In this document: piece by piece, positions 8,295-16,013 of the stretch
How the letters are laid out: the number at the start of each line of letters is the position of its first letter
Position numbering within the stretch: position 1 is the stretch's first letter
NCBI RefSeq assembly: GCF_031453675.1
Contig: NZ_JAVIZX010000001.1
Coordinates: 434,001 to 498,000, forward strand
DNA: 64,000 bases
Direction: 5' to 3'
Origin: Paracidovorax wautersii
Lineage (GTDB): Bacteria > Pseudomonadota > Gammaproteobacteria > Burkholderiales > Burkholderiaceae_C
Notes under the pieces: generated by a model
The model's database searches: none
Told to the model about the DNA's origin: nothing
Seen by the model: the letters and a program-made list of their open reading frames with translations, nothing else
Position numbers and translations under genes: made by a program

Positions 8295-8516
8295 TCAGCG
8301 ATTGCGAAAACCCAGCACCAGCACCACGGCGCCGGCCACCATGGCGCCGATGCTCAGCCACTGGGGCACGTTGACGGACTCTTTCTCTTGCACCGACAGC
8401 TGCAGCGGCCCCAGCTGGGCGTGCGTGGTTTCCTTGGTGAAGCTGAAGCCGCCGGTCAGGAAGCCGGCCAGGCCGAGGATCAGCAGCGCGGCTCCGATGA
8501 TGCGCAGTGCGGTCAT
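8295..8516 (-). CDS. DUF3185 family small membrane protein
   Basis: 73 residues with two hydrophobic segments, ALRIIGAALLILGLAGFLTG at the N-terminus and WLSIGAMVAGAVVLVLGF near the C-terminus, joined by a polar loop with FTKETTHAQLGPLQLSVQEKE. This pattern fits DUF3185, small inner-membrane proteins of unknown function in Proteobacteria. The start ATG has AAGGAT five bases upstream. It stands alone between the exported pair and a repeat-filled intergenic region. Confidence 0.8.
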   Translation of the reverse strand: MTALRIIGAALLILGLAGFLTGGFSFTKETTHAQLGPLQLSVQEKESVNVPQWLSIGAMVAGAVVLVLGFRNR

Positions 8517-8655
8517 GGGGGATCCTTTCGTCGGGAGGCTCAAAAACAAGGTGCCTGACTGTAAGGAGCCGAAATGCCGTGGCGCGTAGGACACAGCCGC
8601 ATCGCAGACCGCGGCCCGCGGAGCCTCCCGCACCAAGCGGGCAGGGACATTCTTC

Positions 8656-8749
8656 AAAAACCATAGCACCTTGCGCTTGATACATAAGCTTTATCAAGGG
8701 ATTAATGCCTGAATCCCTTTCCAGTCAAGCGCCAGCTGCTATGGTTTTT
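8656..8749. repeat. Composite inverted pair of GATAGCTGC repeats
   Basis: This 94-bp element holds most of the structure in the 325-bp gap between two divergent genes. Outer arms AAAAACCATAGCA (8656-8668) and TGCTATGGTTTTT (8737-8749) are perfectly complementary. Inside them GCGCTTGA pairs with TCAAGCGC, CTTGATA with a nearby TTATCAAG, and the centre is AAGGGATT-AATGCCTG-AATCCCTT. Each arm resembles one unit of the dispersed repeat, so the element looks like two head-to-head units around a hairpin. The outer TTTTTT could make one strand act as a terminator. Confidence 0.75.
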
Positions 8750-8829
8750 TAACAACACGGTGCCCGGCCAGAGGGCAGCAGCGCCGGCACCCAAAGGGCG
8801 GGCGCGCCAAAAGCGCAGGCCCGGCGTGC

Positions 8830-8835
8830 TAATCT
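8830..8835 (+). promoter_or_regulatory. Candidate -10 element for a leaderless DUF1841 mRNA
   Basis: TAATCT ends six bases before the ATG at 8842 and there is no Shine-Dalgarno sequence. With a usual -10 to start distance the transcript would begin at the ATG itself. Confidence 0.4.
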
Positions 8836-8841
8836 GCCGCG

Positions 8842-9276
8842 ATGTTCAATCCGTCCCAAGCCGACGTACGGCGCTTCTTCTGCGCCGTCTATGCCAAGTC
8901 CCGCGCCGGCCAGCCGATGGAGGCCATCGAAACCCTGGCAAGCCTCTGGATCGACGAACACCCCGAATACCACGCCGACCTGTCGGACGTCGACGCCGCC
9001 CTGGCCCGCAACTACGACGATCCGCCCGGCCAGACCAACCCCTTCCTGCACCTGTCGATGCACCTGTCGATCAGCGAGCAGTGCAGCATTGACCAGCCGC
9101 GCGGCATCCGCCAGGCGGTCGAGCTGCTGGCCGCGCGCCTGGATTCGCTCAAGGACGCCCACCACGCCGCCATGGAATGCCTGGGCCAGATGCTCTGGGA
9201 AAGCCAACGCGCCGGGCGCCCGCCCGACGGCGACGCCTACATCGCCTGCGTGCAGCGCCGCGCCACGCGGGACTGA
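8842..9276 (+). CDS. DUF1841 family protein
   Basis: 144 residues with the DUF1841 hallmarks: MFNPSQADVRRFFCAVYAKS at the start, WIDEHPEYHADL, the NPFLHLSMHLSISEQ block with its conserved histidines, and the closing HHAAMECLGQMLWESQR helix. The family is restricted mainly to beta- and gammaproteobacteria and has no established function; the conserved His/Glu pattern hints at a metal site, which is only inference. It is followed after 89 bp by the Cache-GGDEF-EAL gene on the same strand. Confidence 0.85.
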   Translation: MFNPSQADVRRFFCAVYAKSRAGQPMEAIETLASLWIDEHPEYHADLSDVDAALARNYDDPPGQTNPFLHLSMHLSISEQCSIDQPRGIRQAVELLAARLDSLKDAHHAAMECLGQMLWESQRAGRPPDGDAYIACVQRRATRD

Positions 9277-9365
9277 TCCGCCCCCCTCACCACCTGGCCT
9301 GCCGTGGTCCTGCCGCCCGCCCACCTTGCCTGGTGCCCGGCCGCCCGCCCGGCGCCTGCGCGTTG

Positions 9366-11897
9366 ATGCGCTACCGCCTGCAGATCCCCCTGCGCATCGC
9401 CATCGGCGTACCGGTGGCGCTGCTGTTCGCGGCCACGGTGGCGCTGCTCACGCTGGCGCAGCACCGGCAGATCGACCAGTTGATCGACCAGGAGAGCGCA
9501 CGCCTCATCGACGCCATCACCACCACCTCGCGCAACCGGCTGGCGGCCTTCCTGGAGCCGCCGTTCCAGATCCAGCGCACGCTGGCCGACGCCATCGCGC
9601 GCCACGGCCTCTACCAGCCGGGCGACCTGCAGGCGGTGCAGGACCACCTGCGCGGCATCTTCACCGACCTGTACGGCGACCACGCGCAGATCGGTCTGCT
9701 GGGCTTCGGCGGCCGCGACGGCGACTATGCGGCCATCCGGCGCGATGAAGGCCGTTTTCGCCTCATCCTCAAGGACCGCCATACGCAGGACGTCACCCGC
9801 ATCTACGGGAACGCCACGCCCACGCAGGATGCGATCAAGGTGCACGGCTACGACCCGCGCGCCCGCCCCTGGTACGTGCAAGCCCAGCACCGCGGCGAAT
9901 CCGTCTGGTCGCCCATCTACACCACGGTGGGAGAGCGCGGCGACGTGATCGTGTCGGCCAACACGCCCGTGTTCGTGCAGGGTGTGTTCATCGGCGTGGC
10001 ACAGGCCGAGGTGCGGCTGGACAGCCTCAATCGCTTCCTGCGCCAGGAGCCGCTGCGCGGCCATGGCCACATCTTCGTGGTGGATGGCGCGGGGCGGCTG
10101 GTGGCCCATTCCGAGCCGGGCTCCGTCCTGGGCGCCCGCCGCGGCCCGCAGGCCGAGTACGAACGGCTGATGGCGTCGGACAGCCCCAGCCCGCAGGTCC
10201 GCGCCGCCGCACAGCACCTGGGCGAGGCCGGCGGAGACGAGGCGAAGGATTTCCGCCTGGCACTGGAGGGCGCCGTCTACTACGGCCGGGTCTCGCACTT
10301 CGGCGACCCGCGCGGCCTGGACTGGCGCATCGTGGTGCTGCTGCCCGAATCGGACCTGCTGGGCGAGACGCGGCAGTCGATGCGCCGTTCCACCTTCGCC
10401 TCTGTCGGCATCGCCTTGCTGGGCCTGCTGCTCGGGCTGTGGGTGCTGCAGCGCGTGGTGCGCGCCATCCAGCTCACCACCGACGCCGCCAACCGGCTGG
10501 CGCGCGGCGAATGGGAGTCGGGCCTGCCGCTGCGCAGCGCATTGCGCGAGCCCTCGGTGCTGATCCAGGCGTTCAACCAGATGGCCGAGCGGCTGCAGCA
10601 CTCGTTCCGGCAACTGCAGGAGCAACTGCTCACCGACCAGCTGACGCAGCTGCTCACCCGGCGCGGGCTGCTGGAGCGCGCGGCCTGGACAGAGCCGCGC
10701 CGCGCCGCGCTCAGCCTGGTCGGGCTGGACGCCTTCCGCGCCGTCAACGACAGCGTAGGGTTCGGCACCGGTGACCGGTTGCTGCAGGCCATTGCCGAGC
10801 GCATGCGCGAACGCATGCCCCAGCCGGTGCTGATCGCCCGGCTGGGCAGCGACGAGTTCGCGCTGCTGCACCTGGACATGGAAGGCGTGTCCGACGAGGC
10901 CATCGGCCGGGCGGTGCTGGGCCTGTTCGCCACGCCCTTCACCGCCGGCGCCGACGAGGTGCTGCTCAATGCCTCGGTCGGCGTGGTCAGCGGCGAGATG
11001 CGCGGCGACGAGCTGACCGACTGGCTGCGCAACGCCAGCATCGCACTGGGCGACGCCAAGCGCCGCGGACGCAACCAGTGCGTGGTGTTCGAAGCCGGCA
11101 TGGTGGCGCAGTCGGTGGAGCGGGCGCGCCTGGCCTCTGAGCTACGGCAGGCGCTGGAGAAGCACCAGTTCCTGGTGCACTACCAGCCCGTCATCCACCT
11201 GGCCACCGGCCGCGTGACCGGCGCCGAGGCCCTGCTGCGCTGGAACAGCCCGGCCCGCGGCATGGTGCCGCCCGGGGTGTTCATTCCCGTAGCAGAAGAG
11301 TCCGACCTCATCCTGGCGCTGGGCGACTGGGTGCTGCGCCATGCCACGCAGGCCATCGCGCAGCGGCTGCCCCAGCTGCCCGCGGACTTCGAGCTGCACG
11401 TCAACGTCTCGGCCCGCCAGCTGATCCAGTCCGACTTTCCGCTGCGCCTGCGGCAGTTGCTCCAGGCGTGCGGGCTGCCCGCGCAGCAGCTGACGCTGGA
11501 GCTGACCGAGTCGGTGCTGATCGAAGACGACGCCCTGACGCAATCGCGCCTGGCGGCCATCCGGGCGCTCGGCGTCAAGGTGGCCATCGACGACTTCGGC
11601 ACCGGCTACGCCTCGCTGGCGTATATGAGCCGGCTGCCTTTCGACTGCCTGAAGGTGGACCAGAGCTTCGTGCGCAAGCTGCTCGACTCGCCCCAGGACG
11701 CCGCCATCGTGGCCGCCGTGCTCAGCATGGCCGAAGGCTTCGGCGTGCAGGTGGTGGCCGAGGGCGTGGAGACGGAAGCCCAGGCGCGCCGGCTGCGCGC
11801 CATGGGCTGCGCCGCCGCCCAGGGCTACTGCTTCGGCCGGCCGGTACCGCTCGAACTGCTGGACGTATCGGACCGCCAGATTCCGCCCGAAGCCTGA
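9366..11897 (+). CDS. Cache-HAMP-GGDEF-EAL c-di-GMP signalling protein
   Basis: 843 residues. A transmembrane helix (about 9-30) and a second (about 340-362) flank a periplasmic double-Cache sensor region containing YDPRARPWYVQA. A HAMP-like segment and a GGDEF domain (about 430-575) follow. Its signature is GSDEF (494-498) instead of GG[DE]EF, so cyclase activity is doubtful. The EAL domain (about 590-835) keeps EALLRW (621 onward), the Asn of NVSARQ, LELTES, DDFGTGYASL, LKVDQSF and AEGVET, so it should hydrolyse c-di-GMP. The GGDEF part may be a regulatory GTP-binding module. The ATG at 9366 places the first helix at the N-terminus. Confidence 0.9.
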   Translation: MRYRLQIPLRIAIGVPVALLFAATVALLTLAQHRQIDQLIDQESARLIDAITTTSRNRLAAFLEPPFQIQRTLADAIARHGLYQPGDLQAVQDHLRGIFTDLYGDHAQIGLLGFGGRDGDYAAIRRDEGRFRLILKDRHTQDVTRIYGNATPTQDAIKVHGYDPRARPWYVQAQHRGESVWSPIYTTVGERGDVIVSANTPVFVQGVFIGVAQAEVRLDSLNRFLRQEPLRGHGHIFVVDGAGRLVAHSEPGSVLGARRGPQAEYERLMASDSPSPQVRAAAQHLGEAGGDEAKDFRLALEGAVYYGRVSHFGDPRGLDWRIVVLLPESDLLGETRQSMRRSTFASVGIALLGLLLGLWVLQRVVRAIQLTTDAANRLARGEWESGLPLRSALREPSVLIQAFNQMAERLQHSFRQLQEQLLTDQLTQLLTRRGLLERAAWTEPRRAALSLVGLDAFRAVNDSVGFGTGDRLLQAIAERMRERMPQPVLIARLGSDEFALLHLDMEGVSDEAIGRAVLGLFATPFTAGADEVLLNASVGVVSGEMRGDELTDWLRNASIALGDAKRRGRNQCVVFEAGMVAQSVERARLASELRQALEKHQFLVHYQPVIHLATGRVTGAEALLRWNSPARGMVPPGVFIPVAEESDLILALGDWVLRHATQAIAQRLPQLPADFELHVNVSARQLIQSDFPLRLRQLLQACGLPAQQLTLELTESVLIEDDALTQSRLAAIRALGVKVAIDDFGTGYASLAYMSRLPFDCLKVDQSFVRKLLDSPQDAAIVAAVLSMAEGFGVQVVAEGVETEAQARRLRAMGCAAAQGYCFGRPVPLELLDVSDRQIPPEA

Positions 11898-11978
11898 GGC
11901 TTGCGCGGCGCCGGCGCCGGCGCCGGCGACGCCAGAGGCAGACGGCACAGGCGCGTGCGCAATGCCGCTGCTCCCATG

Positions 11979-12008
11979 AAAAAGGGCCCGCGGAGGGCCC
12001 TGTCTTTT
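11979..12008 (-). terminator. Rho-independent terminator after cytochrome c4
   Basis: AGGGCCC (11983-11989), a five-base loop and GGGCCCT (11995-12001) form the stem. On the minus strand a run of T follows it (11979-11982). A shorter T run on the other side suggests it can also stop rightward transcription from the EAL gene. Confidence 0.8.
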
Positions 12009-12033
12009 GTACAGCGTGGCCGCCGCGGCGGCG

Positions 12034-12696
12034 TCAGCGGAAGCGCGGCTGCGGCACCACCTGCAGGTCGCCGTCCAGCGAGCCGATGTAGCCCGCCAGC
12101 GCCTTCAGCTCGGCATTGGTGAACTGCTTGGCGATGCCGGCCATGACCGCGTTGGAGCGGCCCACGTTCTGGTTCTTCTCGGTCTTGTACGACTTGAGCG
12201 CCACGTACAGGTAGTCCGAATGCTGGCCGGCGATCTTGGGGTACGACGGGTCGATGGGCTTGGCGAAGTTGGCGCCGTGGCAGGACACGCAGGCGCCCTT
12301 CTGCAGCAGCGCCTGGACCTGTGCGCTGGGCTGGCGCGACGGCTGAGCGGGCAGCTCGCCGGCCTTCTTGCCGTGGGCTTCGTAATAGGCGGAGACATCG
12401 GCGATGTCCTGCTCGGACAGCGAGTCGGCGATGCCGCGCATGGTGGGATGCTTGCGGTCGCCCTTCTTGTAGGCGTCCAGCGCGGCGGCGATGTACTTGC
12501 CGCCCTGGCCCGAGATCATGGGCACCTTGTGCACCTCGGGGAAGCTCGCCTGGTAGCCCGGGATGCCGTGGCAGCCGATGCACATCGCGACCTTTTTCTC
12601 ACCGGCCTGTGCGTCGCCCTTGACTTCCTGGGCCCCCGCGAAACCGGTCGCACAAGCGACAGTCAGCCCGAATATCGTGGTCAGTGTTCTGTTCAT
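12034..12696 (-). CDS. Cytochrome c4 (dihaem c-type cytochrome)
   Basis: 220-residue periplasmic electron carrier. A signal peptide covers residues 1-22 (cleavage after FAGA). Two haem-binding motifs, CIGCH (39-43) and CVSCH (136-140), each open a half of the internally repeated fold; the repeats share GQ-Y and MAGIA/MRGIA-type segments with the axial methionines. Length and spacing match cytochrome c4, which passes electrons to terminal oxidases. It is a single gene ending in a strong terminator and divergent from the moxR gene, with 99 bp between the starts. Confidence 0.9.
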   Translation of the reverse strand: MNRTLTTIFGLTVACATGFAGAQEVKGDAQAGEKKVAMCIGCHGIPGYQASFPEVHKVPMISGQGGKYIAAALDAYKKGDRKHPTMRGIADSLSEQDIADVSAYYEAHGKKAGELPAQPSRQPSAQVQALLQKGACVSCHGANFAKPIDPSYPKIAGQHSDYLYVALKSYKTEKNQNVGRSNAVMAGIAKQFTNAELKALAGYIGSLDGDLQVVPQPRFR

Positions 12697-12795
12697 TTTG
12701 CGCGCACAATCCCGTGGTGGTTGTCTCTCTAATGAGAAGAATTATAGGAGGGGGTCGTCCACCTCCTTTATCAACGATTACCCTATTCAAGGCCC

Positions 12796-13650
12796 ATGAA
12801 ATTCCAAGGTTCCGAGAATTACGTCGCCACCCAAGACCTGATGCTGGCCGTGAATGCGGCCATTACATTGCAACGGCCGCTGCTCGTCAAAGGCGAGCCC
12901 GGTACCGGCAAGACGATGCTGGCCGAAGAGGTCGCGGCCGGCTTGGGCATGCCGCTGCTGCAGTGGCACATCAAGTCCACCACCAAGGCGCAGCAGGGCC
13001 TGTATGAATACGACGCCGTGAGCCGGCTGCGCGACAGCCAATTGGGCGACGCGGACAGCAGCGAGCGCGTCAAGGACATCCGCAACTACATCGTGCAGGG
13101 CGTGCTGTGGCAGGCCTTCACCGCCGACCAGCCCGTGGCGCTGCTGATCGACGAGATCGACAAGGCCGACATCGAATTCCCGAACGATCTGCTGCGCGAG
13201 ATCGACCGCATGGAGTTCTACTGCTACGAGACGCGCGAGCTGATCCGCGCCAAGCACCGGCCGCTGGTGTTCATCACCTCCAACAACGAGAAGGAGCTGC
13301 CGGACGCCTTCCTGCGCCGCTGCTTCTTCCACTACATCAAGTTCCCCGAAGCCGAGACGATGAAGAAGATCGTCGACGTGCACTTCCCCACCCTCAAGAG
13401 CGAGCTGCTCACGGTGGCGATGAAGACCTTCTACGACGTGCGCAATCTGCCCGGCCTGAAGAAGAAGCCGTCCACCAGCGAGCTGATCGACTGGCTCAAG
13501 CTGCTGGTGGCCGAGGACATTCCGCTGCAAGCGCTGCAGAGTGCCGACAACAAGGTCGCGATCCCGCCGCTGGTGGGCGCCCTGCTCAAGAACGAACAGG
13601 ATGTGAGCCTGTTCGAGAAGCTGGTGTTCATGAACCAGAGGAACCGCTGA
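12796..13650 (+). CDS. MoxR-family AAA+ ATPase
   Basis: 284 residues. Walker A GEPGTGKT at 33-40, Walker B LLIDE at 116-120, sensor-1 region FITSNNEKELPDAFLRRC and the C-terminal lid with LKKKPSTSELIDWL. These are the features of MoxR ATPases, which act as chaperones that insert metals or mature protein complexes together with a von Willebrand A partner. Such a partner is encoded about 1 kb downstream on the same strand. The client protein is not apparent in this window. Confidence 0.92.
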   Translation: MKFQGSENYVATQDLMLAVNAAITLQRPLLVKGEPGTGKTMLAEEVAAGLGMPLLQWHIKSTTKAQQGLYEYDAVSRLRDSQLGDADSSERVKDIRNYIVQGVLWQAFTADQPVALLIDEIDKADIEFPNDLLREIDRMEFYCYETRELIRAKHRPLVFITSNNEKELPDAFLRRCFFHYIKFPEAETMKKIVDVHFPTLKSELLTVAMKTFYDVRNLPGLKKKPSTSELIDWLKLLVAEDIPLQALQSADNKVAIPPLVGALLKNEQDVSLFEKLVFMNQRNR

Positions 13651-13759
13651 CCCTCCGAGCCCCGCCGCGTTGCGCTGCGGCTCTGCCACCGCCCGGTGAA
13701 CGGGGCTGCCTGCAGCGCCCGGCACCGGCTGAATCGAAGACACCCGGAAAGGACATTCC

Positions 13760-13993
13760 ATGGCTGATGCACAGCGGCTCTTGCTCGAAGGCGTTTCGGA
13801 TGCGGTGGGCTTCGTGGGCGGCGCCCTGCTGGGCTACTGGATCGGCCACCTGCTCGGCTTCGACATCTTTGCCGAAGGCTACGGCGCCGCCAGCCTCCTG
13901 GGCATTGCGCTGGTGGGGCTGGGCGGCGGGCTGGGCCTGCACGGAGCCCGGCGCTGGCGTGCCGCGCACAAGAAAAAGCCCGAGACCCCCTGA
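13760..13993 (+). CDS. Small hypothetical membrane protein
   Basis: 77 residues preceded by a good ribosome binding site (GGAAAGGA, eight bases before the ATG). Two hydrophobic glycine-rich segments, AVGFVGGALLGYWIGHLLG and LLGIALVGLGGGLGLHG, are followed by a basic tail (RRWRAAHKKKPE). I do not recognise the family. It lies inside the moxR to VWA gene cluster with only short gaps, so it may be co-transcribed and membrane-anchoring, but nothing in the sequence shows a specific role. Confidence 0.7.
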   Translation: MADAQRLLLEGVSDAVGFVGGALLGYWIGHLLGFDIFAEGYGAASLLGIALVGLGGGLGLHGARRWRAAHKKKPETP

Positions 13994-14019
13994 ACTGTTT
14001 TCCGAAGGACCGACGCCCC

Positions 14020-14619
14020 ATGGCATTCGTTGAACCCGTGACCCTGCAGGACCGCGGCATCCGCCTGGAGCCGCTGGCTCTGTCCCATGAACCCGGCCTG
14101 GCCGCGGCAGCTGCCGACGGCGAGCTGTGGAAGCTGCGCATCACCTCGGTGCCCGAGCCCCAAGACACACGCGCCTACATCGAAACGGCCCTGGAGGGCC
14201 GCGCCCAAGGCCACCGCTTCGCGTTTGCCGTTGTGGAAGAAGCCACCGGCCAGGTCATCGGCACCAGCAGCTACCACGACATCGTGCCGGCCGTGAAGCG
14301 CGTGGAGATCGGCTACACCTGGTACGCCAAGCGCGTGCAACGCACGCACGTGAACACCACCGCCAAGCTGTTGCTGCTGACCCATGCCTTCGATACGCTG
14401 GGCTGCCACGTGGTGGGCTGGCGCACCGACAACTACAACTTCGCCTCACAACGCGCCATCGAGCGCCTGGGCGCGAAGAAGGACGGCGTGCTGCGCGGCC
14501 ACGCGCCGCGCCGCGACGGCACCATCCGCGACACGGTGATGTACAGCATGCGCAGCGGCGAGTGGCCCGAGGCCCGCGCCCATCTGCTATACCTTTTGAA
14601 GCGGCATGCGCTTACTTAA
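14020..14619 (+). CDS. GNAT family N-acetyltransferase (RimJ/RimL type)
   Basis: 199 residues. The order of motifs is that of RimJ/RimL-like acetyltransferases: IRLEPLALSHEPGLAAAA, VIGTSSYHDI, the strand RVEIGYTWYAKRVQRTHVNT leading to the acetyl-CoA-binding helix AKLLLLTHAFDTLGC, and NFASQRAIERLGAKKDGVLR. The acceptor may be a protein N-terminus or a small molecule. The last ten codons and the TAA stop come from a copy of the dispersed repeat, which has replaced or trimmed the original C-terminal end. Confidence 0.85.
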   Translation: MAFVEPVTLQDRGIRLEPLALSHEPGLAAAAADGELWKLRITSVPEPQDTRAYIETALEGRAQGHRFAFAVVEEATGQVIGTSSYHDIVPAVKRVEIGYTWYAKRVQRTHVNTTAKLLLLTHAFDTLGCHVVGWRTDNYNFASQRAIERLGAKKDGVLRGHAPRRDGTIRDTVMYSMRSGEWPEARAHLLYLLKRHALT

Positions 14620-14638
14620 TAAGCGCTAGAGGCCTATT
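14585..14638 (+). repeat. GATAGCTGC palindromic repeat, copy at the GNAT gene end
   Basis: Core hairpin GCGCTT (14608-14613), seven-base loop, AAGCGC (14621-14626), then TAGAGGCCTATT. The outer arm is reduced to TGCTAT. The acetyltransferase gene stops inside the loop region (TAA), so the repeat encodes the protein tail. Confidence 0.8.
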
Positions 14639-14662
14639 GGACTCGAATCGTCTGGAGCCACC

Positions 14663-15850
14663 ATGCTGATCGACTTTTTCTACACGATGCGCGCGGCCAA
14701 GCTGCCGGTGTCGGTGAAGGAATACCTGACGCTGCTCGAGGCGCTGCAGGCCGGCGTGGTCGGCCCGAAATCCGACGACGGCTGGAGCATCGACGACTTC
14801 TACCACCTCGCCCGTACCGTGCTGGTCAAGGACGAGAAGCACTTCGACAAGTTCGACCGCGCCTTCGGCGCCTACTTCAAGGGCGTGGAGATGGTGGCCG
14901 ACTTCCGCCAGGAAGTGCCCGCCGACTGGCTGCGCAAGGTGCTGGAGCGCGAGCTGACGCCCGAGCAGAAGGCCGCCATCGCCAAGATGGACTGGGACGA
15001 GCTGATGGAGACGCTCAAGAAGCGCCTGGAAGAGCAGAAGGAGCGCCACGAGGGCGGCAGCAAGTGGATCGGCACGGGCGGCACCAGCCCCTTTGGCCAC
15101 GGCGGCTACAACCCGCAGGGCGTGCGCATCGGTGGCGCGGGCAAGAACAAGAGCGCCGTGAAGGTGTGGGACCAGCGCGCCTACAAGGACTACGACGACC
15201 AGCAGGAGCTGGGCACGCGCAACATCAAGGTGGCGCTGCGCCGGCTGCGCAGGTTCGCGCGCGAGGGGCATGAGCTGGAACTGGACCTGCCCGACACCAT
15301 CCGCAGCACGGCGGCCAATGCCGGCTACCTCGACATCAAGATGGTGCCCGAGCGGCACAACAACGTGAAGGTGCTGCTGCTGATGGACGTGGGCGGCACC
15401 ATGGACGAGCACATCCAGCGGGTGGAAGAACTCTTCAGCGCCGTGAAGACGGAATTCAAGCACCTGGAGTTCTATTACTTCCACAACTGCGTGTACGACT
15501 TCATGTGGAAGAACAACCGGCGCCGCTTCGCGGAGAAGTTCCCGACCTGGGACATCATCCGCAAGTACAACAAGGACTACAAGCTGATCTTCGTGGGCGA
15601 TGCGACCATGAGCCCCTACGAGATCCTGCAGCCCGGCGGCAGCGTGGAATACAACAACGAGGAAGCCGGTGCCGAGTGGCTGCAGCGGCTCACGCATGCC
15701 TTCCCTAAGTTCGCGTGGATCAATCCCGAACCCCAGGGCGTGTGGCAGTACCGCCAGAGCATCAGCATCATCCAGCAGCTCATGGGCCAGCGCATGTACC
15801 CGTTGTCCCTGAAGGGGCTCGAAGAGACCATGCGGCTGCTGTCCAAGTAG
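14663..15850 (+). CDS. CoxE-like von Willebrand factor A domain protein
   Basis: 395 residues. The N-terminal half is helical (FFYTMRAAKLPVSVKEYL, then a charged RLEEQKERHEGGSKW linker and a glycine-rich FGHGGYNPQGVRIGG stretch). The C-terminal half, from about residue 235, is a VWA domain with metal-site motif DVGGTM at 242-247 in place of the usual DxSxS, and a later FVGDATMSPYEI. This arrangement is typical of CoxE-like proteins that work with MoxR ATPases in protein or metal-centre maturation. GGAG precedes the ATG by seven bases. Confidence 0.88.
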   Translation: MLIDFFYTMRAAKLPVSVKEYLTLLEALQAGVVGPKSDDGWSIDDFYHLARTVLVKDEKHFDKFDRAFGAYFKGVEMVADFRQEVPADWLRKVLERELTPEQKAAIAKMDWDELMETLKKRLEEQKERHEGGSKWIGTGGTSPFGHGGYNPQGVRIGGAGKNKSAVKVWDQRAYKDYDDQQELGTRNIKVALRRLRRFAREGHELELDLPDTIRSTAANAGYLDIKMVPERHNNVKVLLLMDVGGTMDEHIQRVEELFSAVKTEFKHLEFYYFHNCVYDFMWKNNRRRFAEKFPTWDIIRKYNKDYKLIFVGDATMSPYEILQPGGSVEYNNEEAGAEWLQRLTHAFPKFAWINPEPQGVWQYRQSISIIQQLMGQRMYPLSLKGLEETMRLLSK

Positions 15851-16013
15851 ACAATAGGCCAGGTCCCTCCCGGGAGTCGCCCGATCGGCGGCCCCGTCTG
15901 ACAACCCTTGTGCGCGCGCGCGGGCATGATCGCAGCGATGGTCGCTGCCATCCCCCCGGGACGCATCGGAAGTCCGGCGCTCGCGCCCTGCCCTCTTTAC
16001 CCTGTTCGCTGCC

